From assembly GCF_003584135.1 (NCBI RefSeq), contig NZ_QXFI01000018.1, positions 62,001 through 126,000 of the forward strand: a stretch of DNA of 64,000 bases, written 5' to 3'. Below are positions 18,324-27,293 of this stretch, in pieces. Origin of the DNA: Flagellimonas pelagia. GTDB lineage: Bacteria > Bacteroidota > Bacteroidia > Flavobacteriales > Flavobacteriaceae. Numbering within the stretch: position 1 is the first letter of the stretch; each line of letters opens with the position of its first letter. Made by a program: the position numbers and the translations under genes. Under the pieces are notes generated by a model. It was given only the letters and a program-made list of their open reading frames with translations. It had not been told where the DNA came from and ran no database searches.

Positions 18324-18619
18324 TGGCCAAAAGAAACAACGATCATATGGCTTTGGGCGAGGCCTTGAGTGAATTCATCAAGGAAAATAAGCTACAAAAG
18401 GGTATGGACAAAGTGGATGCCCGCGAAGCTTGGACCAACCTGATGGGCAATGGGGTGAACAATTACACTACATCGGTAGAATTGAAAAATGAAACCCTAT
18501 ACGTCTCGCTTTCCTCTTCGGTTTTACGCGAGGAGCTCAGTTTGGGAAAATCCAAGATTATTACCATGATCAATGAGGAGTTGGGTCGAGAGCTGGTAAA
18601 AAAGTTGATTTTAAGGTAA
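18323..18619 (+). CDS. DUF721 (DciA-like) protein
   Basis: This 98-residue protein belongs to the DUF721 family, whose member DciA loads or stimulates the replicative helicase DnaB in many bacteria. The conserved part is LGEALSEFIKENKLQKGMD, EAWTNLMGNGV and a C-terminal beta-strand plus helix (ETLYVSLSSSVLREELSLGK). Location near recF is also seen in actinobacteria. Whether this flavobacterial copy acts on DnaB is inference. Confidence 0.8.
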   Translation: MAKRNNDHMALGEALSEFIKENKLQKGMDKVDAREAWTNLMGNGVNNYTTSVELKNETLYVSLSSSVLREELSLGKSKIITMINEELGRELVKKLILR

Positions 18620-18631
18620 TTTAGTGTCAAT

Positions 18632-18647
18632 TCGAGCGCAGTCGAGA
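18632..18647. repeat. dispersed palindromic repeat, intergenic copy
   Basis: A third identical copy of TCGAGCGCAGTCGAGA lies here. It is set inside a larger imperfect inverted repeat beginning TGTCAATT and ending AATTTGACA. Confidence 0.7.
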
Positions 18648-18698
18648 ACAATTTGACATTTTCCCAGGTAAGAGATTTTTCGCTGTTCTCAAAATGAC

Positions 18699-18718
18699 CA
18701 AGACCAAAAGAGGTCTTG
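18699..18718. repeat. small hairpin CAAGACC/GGTCTTG
   Basis: A perfect 7-bp inverted repeat with a 6-nt loop (AAAAGA). There is no T-run after it, so a terminator is unlikely. It is one of three hairpin-forming elements in a 237-bp gap. Confidence 0.5.
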
Positions 18719-18757
18719 CCGAACTTGATTCTGCATCCACACCTTACTTTTCATGGG

Positions 18758-18778
18758 ATTCCGTGTCGAGCACGGAAT
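18758..18778. repeat. palindromic hairpin ATTCCGTG-TCGAG-CACGGAAT
   Basis: Perfect 8-bp arms flank a TCGAG centre, which is shared with the 16-mer repeat family 110 bp upstream. It looks like a REP-type intergenic element. Confidence 0.6.
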
Positions 18779-18804
18779 GACAATATTCAAAATCTTGTGT
18801 TTCC

Positions 18805-18835
18805 AAAAAAAAAAGCCACTCTTTTGGAGCGGCTT
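18805..18835 (-). terminator. intrinsic terminator of ndk
   Basis: On the minus strand AAGCCGCTC, loop CAAAA and GAGTGGCTT form a 9-bp stem (one G-U pair), followed by at least eight T residues. It lies 21 nt after the ndk stop codon. Confidence 0.8.
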
Positions 18836-18856
18836 CTTCTTGATATTTTATTGCTT

Positions 18857-19276
18857 TTAGAAAATTTCCCTTCCAGAAAAGTGGAAAGCACCTTCAATGG
18901 CAGCATTTTCATCACTATCGGAACCGTGGACGGCATTTTCACCAATACTAGCAGCATACAACTTACGGATGGTGCCTTCGGCAGCATCTGCAGGGTTGGT
19001 TGCCCCGATCAAGGCACGAAAATCATCAACAGCATTGTCTTTTTCCAAAATAGCAGCCACAATGGGGCCTCTGGTCATAAAATCGACCAATTCACCAAAG
19101 AATGGACGCTCCTTGTGGATGGCATAGAATTCCCCGGCATCCCTTCTGCTCAATTGTGTGTACTTCATGGCCACGATCTTGAACCCAGCAGCCGTTATTT
19201 TTTCCAAAATCGCACCAATGTACCCGTTTTCAACGGCATCAGGCTTGATCATGGTAAACGTTCTATTTCCCGTCAT
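18857..19276 (-). CDS. ndk: nucleoside-diphosphate kinase
   Basis: This enzyme of 139 residues moves the terminal phosphate from ATP to other nucleoside diphosphates by way of a phosphohistidine. Motifs are [17 protein letters not shown] at the start and [12 protein letters not shown] with the active-site histidine. The length is normal for the hexameric or tetrameric family. It is a single-gene unit with its own promoter and terminator. Confidence 0.96.
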   Translation of the reverse strand: MTGNRTFTMIKPDAVENGYIGAILEKITAAGFKIVAMKYTQLSRRDAGEFYAIHKERPFFGELVDFMTRGPIVAAILEKDNAVDDFRALIGATNPADAAEGTIRKLYAASIGENAVHGSDSDENAAIEGAFHFSGREIF

Positions 19277-19293
19277 TTTCTTTAAATTTTGCG

Positions 19294-19323
19294 CAAAAGT
19301 ACAGTTTTTCGAATAACGGACAA
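19294..19323 (-). promoter_or_regulatory. ndk promoter
   Basis: On the minus strand TTG (19323-19321), a 19-nt spacer and TACTTTTG (19301-19294) match the Bacteroidota promoter consensus closely. The -7 box ends 17 nt before the ndk ATG. Confidence 0.6.
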
Positions 19324-19326
19324 GGT

Positions 19327-20361
19327 TTAATAGGTTTGTTTTAACTCCTGAAGTACCACACCATTATCCCCCATAATTTTCATATCGGCCTCCTTATCCT
19401 TAAAATTTAGGTTGATGATCCCATAACTTTTATCAGAAACCACATCCCCTACTCTATATTTGTTTGGTTCCCCGCTATAACTAAAATAGGAATGGGTAAG
19501 GCCGCTGCTCGTAAAATCAACCAAGGGATAAGCCAATCCCGGAAGGTTCGTTTTTGAAAATTCCGAAATATGCCTGTCTCCCGACAAAATAATCACTCCT
19601 TTCGCCCCGGACTGCACAATCATATTTTCCATTTTTTCTACTTCCTTTGGAAAGTTGCCCCAAGATTCAAAACCATGCTCCCCCGATAAAAATTGGATAC
19701 TAGACATGATCAAGTTGAAGTCGGCATCGGAATGGGTCAACTCATTTTTCAACCACGCCCATTGGGCATCACCTAAAACCGTGGCATCATCTGCCATATT
19801 AGGTTGGTAGCGTCTTTTCGGGTCTTCATCCTTTACCAAATCACTTCTAAAATATCGGGTGTCCAAAATAATGACCTTCAATTTGCCTGCTCCGGTTTGA
19901 TAATCATGGGAAGCATAAACACCTTCACGCGTCCTTCTTTCACTATCTTGAGGAACCCCCATAAAATCAAGGAACACTTGTTGGCTTTCCTTTTTAACCG
20001 CAAAGCTGGCACCTCCATCATTTACGCCAAAGTCATGGTCATCCCATGTACCGATAATGGGTACTTCAGCCTTTAATTTGGCATAGCCAGAAACCGTATC
20101 CTGCATGGCATAAATGGAACGTAACCTATCCATATCCTCGGTATCGGCATACACAATATCGCCGCCCCAGATCCATACATCGGGTTGTTCCGCTAAAATA
20201 TCGTCCCAAAAAGGATTGGGTTCCTGTGGCATGTTGCAAGACCCGAAAGCGACAACGAAATCGGGTTTTGTTTCTTCTTGGATTACGGTCGGTTTTTCTT
20301 CCTTCTTTTTACATCCCATGATCAGGGCAGCCAAAAGGAACAATACACTAAAGTGTCTCAT
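19327..20361 (-). CDS. PhoD-like metallophosphodiesterase (alkaline phosphatase D family), lipoprotein
   Basis: This 344-residue protein has a lipobox ([11 protein letters not shown], cysteine 17), so it is probably a membrane-anchored periplasmic enzyme. The metal-binding motifs of the PhoD family are present: [29 protein letters not shown] and [10 protein letters not shown]. Family members hydrolyse phosphodiesters and phosphomonoesters. The gene is divergent from the DHH gene and not next to other phosphate genes, so control by phosphate is not shown. Confidence 0.88.
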   Translation of the reverse strand: MRHFSVLFLLAALIMGCKKKEEKPTVIQEETKPDFVVAFGSCNMPQEPNPFWDDILAEQPDVWIWGGDIVYADTEDMDRLRSIYAMQDTVSGYAKLKAEVPIIGTWDDHDFGVNDGGASFAVKKESQQVFLDFMGVPQDSERRTREGVYASHDYQTGAGKLKVIILDTRYFRSDLVKDEDPKRRYQPNMADDATVLGDAQWAWLKNELTHSDADFNLIMSSIQFLSGEHGFESWGNFPKEVEKMENMIVQSGAKGVIILSGDRHISEFSKTNLPGLAYPLVDFTSSGLTHSYFSYSGEPNKYRVGDVVSDKSYGIINLNFKDKEADMKIMGDNGVVLQELKQTY

Positions 20362-20379
20362 GATTGGAATTTAGGTCTT

Positions 20380-20387
20380 CAAAAATA
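20380..20387 (-). promoter_or_regulatory. -7 element upstream of the PhoD-like gene
   Basis: On the minus strand TATTTTTG matches TAnnTTTG, 18 nt before the gene start. No -33 TTG is visible at the usual distance. Confidence 0.35.
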
Positions 20388-20422
20388 AGGATTATGCAAG
20401 TTAGCTCTATATTATATTATTG

Positions 20423-20430
20423 TATATTTG
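20423..20430 (+). promoter_or_regulatory. -7 element right before the DHH gene (possible leaderless mRNA)
   Basis: TATATTTG matches TAnnTTTG exactly and is followed by GCCGC and then the ATG, only 5 nt apart. A start of transcription 4-8 nt downstream of the box would fall at or within a few bases of the start codon. Confidence 0.4.
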
Positions 20431-20435
20431 GCCGC

Positions 20436-21452
20436 ATGAATGCAGAGGACATCACTACAGTAAAGTCGATACTTTCCCAACCTCAAAAAATAGCGATCAT
20501 CCCCCATAAAAACCCAGATGGAGATGCCATGGGCTCCTGTTTGGCGCTCTATGGCTTTTTGAAAGGAATGGGGCAGACCGCCCATGTGATCGCCCCGAAC
20601 GATTATCCAAAATTCCTGAAATGGATGCCGGAAAACGACTCGGTCATCAATTTTGAAAGGGAAAATCCGAAAGCCGGGCGATTGCTGGAAGAAGCCACGG
20701 TTATCTTCACCTTGGATTTCAACGACCTGTCCCGCGTAGGGCAAATGGAGACCGCCCTGAAAGCGGCCACGGCCGATTTTATCATGATCGACCACCATCA
20801 GCAACCCGGTGATTATGCCAAGGTAACCTATTCTGATGTTACCATGAGTTCCACCTGCGAAATGGTGTACAATTTCATCCAATATCTAGGTGAAACGGAT
20901 GCCATTACCAAGGATATCGCGACCAACCTGTATACGGGTATCATGACCGATACCGGATCTTTCAAATACCGATCTACCTCTAGCAAAACACATCGCGTTG
21001 TGGCCGAACTTATCGATAGGGGCGCCGAAAATATGGAGATACACCGTCAGGTTTTCGACACCAATTCCCCTTCCAGATTGCATTTGTTGGGCGTGGCCTT
21101 GAGCAACATGGTCATTTTGCCGGAATACCGCACGGCCTACATCACCCTAACCCAGGAAGAATTGGATGCCTACGACTATAAAAAAGGAGACACCGAAGGT
21201 TTTGTAAACTACGGCCTTACCTTGGAAGGCATTATTTTTGCCTTGATCTTTATTGAAAACAAGGAAGAAGGCATCATCAAAATATCGTTGCGCTCCACTG
21301 GTGATTTTTCAGTGAACGAATTTGCCCGTAATCATTTCGACGGTGGTGGCCATACCAATGCTGCCGGGGGAAGAAGTGAATTGGGCATGGAAGAGACCAT
21401 ATCACGCTTTAACGACATCCTAAAAACCTATAAAAACGAACTGAACCCATGA
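20436..21452 (+). CDS. DHH/DHHA1 phosphoesterase (NrnA-like oligoribonuclease/pAp phosphatase)
   Basis: This 338-residue cytoplasmic enzyme has the DHH motif IMIDHHQQPGDY, an earlier metal motif PHKNPDGDAMGS and the DHHA1 motif GGGHTNAAGG near the C-terminus. NrnA relatives degrade short RNA and c-di-nucleotide breakdown products and dephosphorylate pAp. The ATG at 20436 is preferred to upstream in-frame starts because the family begins just before the first metal motif and a promoter element sits directly upstream. Its stop overlaps the gldI start by 4 nt (ATGA). Confidence 0.88.
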   Translation: MNAEDITTVKSILSQPQKIAIIPHKNPDGDAMGSCLALYGFLKGMGQTAHVIAPNDYPKFLKWMPENDSVINFERENPKAGRLLEEATVIFTLDFNDLSRVGQMETALKAATADFIMIDHHQQPGDYAKVTYSDVTMSSTCEMVYNFIQYLGETDAITKDIATNLYTGIMTDTGSFKYRSTSSKTHRVVAELIDRGAENMEIHRQVFDTNSPSRLHLLGVALSNMVILPEYRTAYITLTQEELDAYDYKKGDTEGFVNYGLTLEGIIFALIFIENKEEGIIKISLRSTGDFSVNEFARNHFDGGGHTNAAGGRSELGMEETISRFNDILKTYKNELNP

Positions 21453-21997
21453 GAATTGCTTTCGTTTTTTTGCTGGCCCTGTTGTTCATCAATTGTGGCG
21501 GACCGGAACCTAGAAAACCCGTTGAGGTAAAAACGGGTAGTTTCTACAAGGAATCCATTGAACGCAACAAGAAATTGTTGGCAGAGGAAGAAAAGGCCAT
21601 TCAGGATATCATCAAAAAAGATACGGTTCATGAATATTTGACCAGTCCCAATGGTTTTTGGTATTATTTCGAGACCAAGAACGATACGGCCACTTATTTG
21701 CCAAAGACCAATGATCAAATCTTGTTCTCCTACAATTTGATGACCTTGGACAATGACACTATATATACGGCCAAGGACATTGGCCCAGTGTCTCATGTGG
21801 TAGACAAACAACAATTGTTCCCAGGCTTACAGAATGCAGTTAAATTACTCAAGGTGAGTGAAAAGGCAACCTTCATTTTCCCATCACTCCAGGCATACGG
21901 ATACCAAGGCGACAACAATGCCATTGGACCAAGGACCCCGGTAAAATCTTCGGTAGAGTTACACACCATCATCATAAACAAGGACAGTTTAAACTAA
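21449..21997 (+). CDS. gldI: gliding-motility-associated peptidyl-prolyl isomerase GldI
   Basis: This 182-residue lipoprotein has lipobox LLFINCGGPEP (cysteine 16) and a C-terminal FKBP fold (LFPGLQNAVKLLKVSEKATF, PSLQAYGYQGD, SSVELHTIIIN). GldI is found in gliding Bacteroidota and is thought to help fold motility or secretion components in the periplasm. The sequence of the N-terminal linker and the position between a DHH gene and another PPIase fit GldI. No other gld genes are in the window. Confidence 0.87.
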   Translation: MRIAFVFLLALLFINCGGPEPRKPVEVKTGSFYKESIERNKKLLAEEEKAIQDIIKKDTVHEYLTSPNGFWYYFETKNDTATYLPKTNDQILFSYNLMTLDNDTIYTAKDIGPVSHVVDKQQLFPGLQNAVKLLKVSEKATFIFPSLQAYGYQGDNNAIGPRTPVKSSVELHTIIINKDSLN

Positions 21998-22009
21998 ATT
22001 TAAAATACA

Positions 22010-23116
22010 ATGAAAAAATCCCTTTATATCTTAATCCTGATTTCCACGGTTTTCTTCGGATGCAAATCGAGCAAGTATGCCGATTTGGGAGATGGCATCT
22101 TTGCCAATATCCAGACGACGAAAGGTGACATTGTCATAAAATTGGAATATCAAAAAACACCCGTTACCGTGGCCAATTTTGTTTCTCTGGCAGAAGGCAA
22201 CAACCCTTATGTGAACGATGAATACAAGGACAAAAAATTCTATGACGGCATCATTTTCCATAGGGTCATCAAGGATTTTATGATCCAGGGTGGTGATCCA
22301 TCAGGCACCGGAAGCGGAAACATTGGCTACACTTTCAAGGATGAGTTCAACGATTCCCTGAGACACTCCAAGAAAGGAATCATTTCCATGGCCAACCGTG
22401 GTCCGAAGACCAATAGCAGCCAATTCTTCATCACCCACAAAGAAACACCGTGGTTGGATGGCAAGCACACTGTTTTTGGGGAAGTGGTAAAAGGATTGGA
22501 CGTGGTGGATTCCATTGCCAATGTAGAAACCGCCCCTGGTGACCGGCCCAAAACCGATGTGGTGATGAACCATGTGGAAATTGTTCGGAACGGAAAGGAG
22601 GCCAAAAAATTTGATGCGATAAAAATCTTGGGCGATTACTTTGAGGAAGAAAAAGCGGTTTCGGCAGCTTTTATTAAAATGAAACAAGATTTGGCAGCGG
22701 AGTTTACCGAGCAAATGGCAAAAGCCGAAGAAACCCCAACAGGACTAAAAATACTTAAATTGAAGGAAGGCGAAGGCGAGCAACCCGAAATTGGTCAAAT
22801 GGCTTTGGTAAACTATGCCGGCTGGTTGATGAACGGGGAATTGTTCGATAGCAATATTCAAGAGATTGCCGAAAAATTCAATCAATTGAATCCTGGTCGT
22901 AGAGATCAAGGCGGTTATACCCCCTTCCCGATGAAGTACAGCCCCGATGCGCAATTGGCTGCAGGTTTCAGGGAAGCGTTGTTGACCATGAAAGTGGGCG
23001 ACAAACTTCGTGTGTTCATCCCACCACACCTTGGATATGGAGATTCTGACTATGGACCTATCCCCGGTGGCTCCACTTTGGTATTCGATTTGGAAGTAGT
23101 AGGAATCATGGAATAA
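22010..23116 (+). CDS. cyclophilin-FKBP fusion peptidyl-prolyl isomerase, lipoprotein
   Basis: This 368-residue lipoprotein (FFGCKSSKY lipobox) joins two unrelated PPIase folds. Residues about 25-190 are a cyclophilin (FHRVIKDFMIQGGDPSGTGS, GIISMANRGPKTNSSQFFIT, LDGKHTVFGEV). Residues about 240-368 are an FKBP domain (GQMALVNYAGWLMNGELFD, MKVGDKLRVFIPPHLGYG, STLVFDLEVVGI). It follows gldI by 12 nt and ends at a strong terminator. A role in envelope protein folding is inferred from the domains and the lipid anchor. Confidence 0.9.
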   Translation: MKKSLYILILISTVFFGCKSSKYADLGDGIFANIQTTKGDIVIKLEYQKTPVTVANFVSLAEGNNPYVNDEYKDKKFYDGIIFHRVIKDFMIQGGDPSGTGSGNIGYTFKDEFNDSLRHSKKGIISMANRGPKTNSSQFFITHKETPWLDGKHTVFGEVVKGLDVVDSIANVETAPGDRPKTDVVMNHVEIVRNGKEAKKFDAIKILGDYFEEEKAVSAAFIKMKQDLAAEFTEQMAKAEETPTGLKILKLKEGEGEQPEIGQMALVNYAGWLMNGELFDSNIQEIAEKFNQLNPGRRDQGGYTPFPMKYSPDAQLAAGFREALLTMKVGDKLRVFIPPHLGYGDSDYGPIPGGSTLVFDLEVVGIME

Positions 23117-23140
23117 TACCACCCGAAAGAAAATACAAAA

Positions 23141-23169
23141 AAGCCGTACTTTTCCGTGCGGCTTTTTTT
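23141..23169 (+). terminator. intrinsic terminator after the cyclophilin-FKBP gene
   Basis: AAGCCGTAC, loop TTTTCC and GTGCGGCTT form a 9-bp stem with one G-U pair, followed by a T-run. It lies 24 nt after the stop codon. Confidence 0.85.
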
Positions 23170-23207
23170 ATTCGAACATGCCACAGACCTTGAGTTTATT
23201 TATGTAA

Positions 23208-24281
23208 ATGGGACAAAGAACAAAAACCATTATCGCCCTCTTACTTCCGGCCCAAATCCTATTGGTCAGATGGTTGGCGAGTTACCCGGACGTAGTGGAA
23301 AACTATTACAGCAATGGCCTGTACATCTATATTTCCAGGTTTCTGAGAATACTGTTCGGATGGATCCCCTTCTCGTTTGGGGATCTGCTTTACACGGCCT
23401 TGTTTTTTTTGGCAGGCAGATACATTTACAAACATTGGAAAGTAATCAAGGCCAAGCCCCTGCTCTTTTTAAAGAATGTGGTCGTGGTCCTCTCCATAGC
23501 TTATTTTGCTTTCCATTTGCTTTGGGGCATGAATTATTACCGTCAGCCCATCACATGGAAGTTGAACATCCAACGGGAATACACCTTGGAGGAATTGGTG
23601 GATTTTACCGAATATATTGTGGAAAAAACGAACCAGTACCAATATCAAATAACCCAGGATAGCCTAGCCCCGGTACACATCCCCTACTCCAAAAGGGAAA
23701 TTTTTCAAAAAACCGAGGAAGCCTATGCCCTGCTCCAAAAACAATACCCGGATTTTGAATACAAAAACCCGAGTCTAAAATCCTCCATTTACAGCCTTCC
23801 TCTGACCATTATGGGTTATGGGGGCTATCTTAATCCTTTTACCAATGAAGCCCAAGTAAACGGGATAACACCTCTCTTTCGATTACCTATGGTGAGTGGC
23901 CATGAAGTGGGCCACCAGTTGGGATACTCTGCTGAAGATGCAACGAATTTTATCGGCTATTTGGTCACGTCGAACAGTGATGATGCTTACTTCAAATACG
24001 CTTCCTATCATCATGCCTTGGGGTATTGCCTTTCCGATTTGTTTTACAAGGATGAAACTCAATACAATAGGATTTTGACAACCATTAATCCCGGTGTAAA
24101 GGAAAATTTTAAGGAATTGAACGATTTTTGGAAAAAATATGAGAATCCATTGGAACCCCTATTCAAATCCGTATTCAACACATTTTTGAAGGTGAACAAC
24201 CAAAAGGAAGGCATCAAAAGTTATAATTCGGTTGTCGGGCTCATGATCAATTACCAAAACAGGGTTTTTCAAGGTGGTTGA
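23208..24281 (+). CDS. DUF3810 zinc-metallopeptidase-like membrane protein
   Basis: This 357-residue protein has three hydrophobic segments in the first 110 residues (QILLVRWLASYPD, LLYTALFFLAGRYIY, VVVLSIAYFAFHLLWGMNYY) and a soluble C-terminal domain with an HExxH zinc motif, MVSGHEVGHQLGY, followed by EDATNFIGYLV. DUF3810 has no described substrate. The HExxH motif suggests a membrane-bound gluzincin or M48-like peptidase; that is inference. Confidence 0.82.
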   Translation: MGQRTKTIIALLLPAQILLVRWLASYPDVVENYYSNGLYIYISRFLRILFGWIPFSFGDLLYTALFFLAGRYIYKHWKVIKAKPLLFLKNVVVVLSIAYFAFHLLWGMNYYRQPITWKLNIQREYTLEELVDFTEYIVEKTNQYQYQITQDSLAPVHIPYSKREIFQKTEEAYALLQKQYPDFEYKNPSLKSSIYSLPLTIMGYGGYLNPFTNEAQVNGITPLFRLPMVSGHEVGHQLGYSAEDATNFIGYLVTSNSDDAYFKYASYHHALGYCLSDLFYKDETQYNRILTTINPGVKENFKELNDFWKKYENPLEPLFKSVFNTFLKVNNQKEGIKSYNSVVGLMINYQNRVFQGG

Positions 24282-24284
24282 AAC

Positions 24285-24315
24285 TTGTGCAATCTATGCA
24301 CTTAGGTTATATTTA
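24285..24315 (+). promoter_or_regulatory. promoter of the amidohydrolase genes
   Basis: TTG (24285-24287), a 20-nt spacer and TATATTTA (24308-24315) resemble the -33/-7 promoter with one mismatch in the last position. The spacer contains the inverted repeat GTGCA-N5-TGCAC (24287-24301), a possible operator. Confidence 0.45.
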
Positions 24316-24340
24316 AACCAACTAATTCAATAATAACCTT

Positions 24341-27283
24341 ATGAAAATTAAACTCTTGGCGCTGTCCCTCTTCATGGGCAGTGTTTCTTTGTTTGCACAG
24401 GATTATTTTCCCATAAATGACGGCGTAAAGGCAAAGAAGAACAACAATTACACGGCATTTACCAATGCCAAGATCTATGTTACCCCAACCCAAGTTATTG
24501 AAAAAGGTACCCTTCTGATCCAAAACGGAAAAGTGGTACAGGTCGGGAAATCCGTGAGCATCCCTAAAAATGCGGTTGTGGAGGATTTGGAAGGAAAATC
24601 CATCTATCCATCCTTTGTTGATATTTTCTCGGATTTCGGGGTAAAAAAACCTGAACGCGCCAGTGGTGGCGGACGTTCCGCGCAATATGGCCCGGAAAGG
24701 GAAGGATTTTACTGGAACGACCATATCATGCCCGAAAACAACGCCATCAATGAATTTAAATATGACTCCAAAAAAGCAGGTGAGCTTAGAAAGGCCGGTT
24801 TTGGAACTGTAAACGCACACATCGAGGACGGAATTGCCCGCGGTACCGGATTGCTCGTTGCCCTGAACGACGAGGGCAGTGAGGCACAGCGTATCCTGTC
24901 GGATAAATCGGCACAATACTTTTCTTTTACCAAGAGTGTTGCCAAAAGACAGTCCTATCCTAGTTCCTTAATGGGTGCCATGGCCCTCATGCGTCAAATG
25001 TATTATGACATGGATTGGTACAGCAAGGGCAATGTGGACACCAAGGACCGTTCTTTGGAGGCTTTGATTGCCAACAAGGGGTTGGTTCAAGTTTTTGATG
25101 CAGGTGACAATGGCAATGTGTTGAGGGCCGACAAGATCGGGGACCTCTTCGGAATCCAATACGTTATTTTGGCAGGAGGAGATGAGTATGAGCGAATTGA
25201 CGATATCAAGGCCACCAATGCCAAGTTGATCCTACCCTTGAACTTTCCGGATGCTTATGATGTTTCCAATCCTTATCAGGCCCAATATATTGCCCTTAAG
25301 GATATGAGACATTGGAACTTGGCTCCATCTAACCCCAAAGTATTGGCTGATAATGGCGTTGAGTTCACCATAACCCTACACGGGTTAAAATCCCCCTCGG
25401 ACCTGAAAGAAAAATTGATGAAGGCCATTGCCTATGGACTTCCCAAGACAAAGGCCCTTGAGGCATTGACCACTATTCCCGCGAGTATTCTGGGAAAATC
25501 AGGGCAAGTAGGTTCTTTGCAGGCAGGAAGTCAGGCCAATTTCTTGATCACCTCCGGTGAAATTTTCGACAAAGGGACCATTCTTTACGAAAACTGGGTA
25601 CAAGGAAGCAAGAACATCATACAGTCCATGGACATTGTGGACATCCGTGGAGATTACAATCTTTCTGTTGGAGCGAATACCTATACCGTATCAGTGACCG
25701 GTTCCGTAGACAAACCAAAAGCCGAAATCAAAAAAGGTGATGAGACCTTGGAGTCCAAAATTGCATATGATGCCGATTGGTTGAACCTTGCCTTTTCTGA
25801 AGATGGCATGGGATCCTACCGCATGGTGGCCCATGTAATGCCAGGGTCACAAACCATTACCGGAAAGGTGGTACTTCCCAATGGGGATGAGTCCACAGCA
25901 ACCATGATCCAAACCAAACCTTTTGAGGAAAAATCCACTCCAGAGGAAACCGAAAAACCTGAATTGGTGGCCCTCACCTACCCCAATGTAGGATATGGCT
26001 ACAAGACCAAGCCCAAGCAAGAAAATATCCTTTTCAAAAATGCTACGGTATGGACCGGTGAAGCAGTCCTAGAAAATACCGATGTACTGGTAAAAAATGG
26101 AAAGATTTCCAAAGTAGGCAAAGATCTTAAGGCAGGCGGTGCCACGGTGGTGGATGCAACAGGAAAGCATTTGACGGCAGGAATCATTGATGAGCATTCG
26201 CACATTGCTGCTTTGGCCATTAACGAAGGAGGGCAAAATTCTTCCGCTGAGGTTCGTATGAAGGATGTTATAGATCCAAAGGATATGGGCATTTACCGAG
26301 ACCTGGCAGGAGGTGTTACCACCATTCAGTTATTGCACGGTTCCGCCAACCCAATCGGTGGGCGTTCTGCTATTTTAAGGTTGAAATGGGGCGAAAATGC
26401 CGATGGACTTATCTTCCCAAATTCTCCCAAATTCATCAAGTTTGCCTTGGGTGAAAACGTGAAACAGTCCAACTGGGGCAGTTACTCCCGTTTTCCACAG
26501 ACACGGATGGGTGTAGAACAGGTATACACCGATTATTTCCAAAGAGCCAAGGAATACGATACCAAGAAAAAGAGCGGACAACCTTATCGCTATGATGAGG
26601 AAATGGAAACCTTGGCCGAAATCTTGAACGGTGAACGATTCATTACCTGTCACTCCTACGTACAGAGCGAAATCAACATGATGATGAAAGTGGCCGAGAA
26701 GTTTGGTTTCCGCATGAACACTTTCACTCACATTTTGGAAGGATACAAATTAGCGGATAAAATGGCCAAACATGGTGTTGGGGGTTCCACCTTCAGCGAT
26801 TGGTGGGCCTATAAGTACGAGGTGAACGACGCCATTCCTTATAACGCAGCCATCATGGCCAGTCAAGGTGTTACCGTGGCCATCAATAGTGATGATGCGG
26901 AAATGTCACGTAGATTGAACCAAGAGGCCGGTAAAACAGTAAAATATGGTGGTGTTTCAGAAATAGAGGCATGGAAGATGGTTACCCTTAACCCTGCCAA
27001 ACTTTTGCATTTGGATGACCGCGTAGGAAGCATAGAGGAAGGTAAGGATGCCGATTTGGTCCTTTGGTCAGACCATCCATTGTCCGTATACGCCAAGGCA
27101 GAAAAAACTATGATTGAAGGGACTGTTTATTTTGACCTGGAAAAGGACAAAATGTTGCGTGAATCTGCCAAAAAAGAAAGGAACCAACTCATCGGTATGA
27201 TGCTGAACGAGAAGAAAAAAGGCGGAAAGACCAAAACACCGGTCCAAAGCAAGAAAGAACAATTTAATTGTGACACCCTATAA
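24341..27283 (+). CDS. two-domain amidohydrolase, secreted
   Basis: This 980-residue protein has a signal peptide ending in SLFAQ and two amidohydrolase modules. In the N-terminal half (about 35-430) the metal site is lost: the usual GxxDxHxH reads IYPSFVDIFSDFG at 88-100. The C-terminal half (about 560-960) keeps the ligands: HSH at 619-621, H771 in CHSY, H797 in THILEG and D851 in NSDDAE, with the closing KDADLVLWSDHPL. The family hydrolyses amides, peptides or ring bonds; the substrate is unknown. The next gene encodes a third amidohydrolase-like module. Confidence 0.88.
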   Translation: MKIKLLALSLFMGSVSLFAQDYFPINDGVKAKKNNNYTAFTNAKIYVTPTQVIEKGTLLIQNGKVVQVGKSVSIPKNAVVEDLEGKSIYPSFVDIFSDFGVKKPERASGGGRSAQYGPEREGFYWNDHIMPENNAINEFKYDSKKAGELRKAGFGTVNAHIEDGIARGTGLLVALNDEGSEAQRILSDKSAQYFSFTKSVAKRQSYPSSLMGAMALMRQMYYDMDWYSKGNVDTKDRSLEALIANKGLVQVFDAGDNGNVLRADKIGDLFGIQYVILAGGDEYERIDDIKATNAKLILPLNFPDAYDVSNPYQAQYIALKDMRHWNLAPSNPKVLADNGVEFTITLHGLKSPSDLKEKLMKAIAYGLPKTKALEALTTIPASILGKSGQVGSLQAGSQANFLITSGEIFDKGTILYENWVQGSKNIIQSMDIVDIRGDYNLSVGANTYTVSVTGSVDKPKAEIKKGDETLESKIAYDADWLNLAFSEDGMGSYRMVAHVMPGSQTITGKVVLPNGDESTATMIQTKPFEEKSTPEETEKPELVALTYPNVGYGYKTKPKQENILFKNATVWTGEAVLENTDVLVKNGKISKVGKDLKAGGATVVDATGKHLTAGIIDEHSHIAALAINEGGQNSSAEVRMKDVIDPKDMGIYRDLAGGVTTIQLLHGSANPIGGRSAILRLKWGENADGLIFPNSPKFIKFALGENVKQSNWGSYSRFPQTRMGVEQVYTDYFQRAKEYDTKKKSGQPYRYDEEMETLAEILNGERFITCHSYVQSEINMMMKVAEKFGFRMNTFTHILEGYKLADKMAKHGVGGSTFSDWWAYKYEVNDAIPYNAAIMASQGVTVAINSDDAEMSRRLNQEAGKTVKYGGVSEIEAWKMVTLNPAKLLHLDDRVGSIEEGKDADLVLWSDHPLSVYAKAEKTMIEGTVYFDLEKDKMLRESAKKERNQLIGMMLNEKKKGGKTKTPVQSKKEQFNCDTL

Positions 27284-27293
27284 ACCATACACC

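Noticed and set aside
18716..19285. Open frame of 189 codons on the plus strand across ndk
   Set aside because: It runs through the ndk terminator and the ndk gene in antisense, with no motif.
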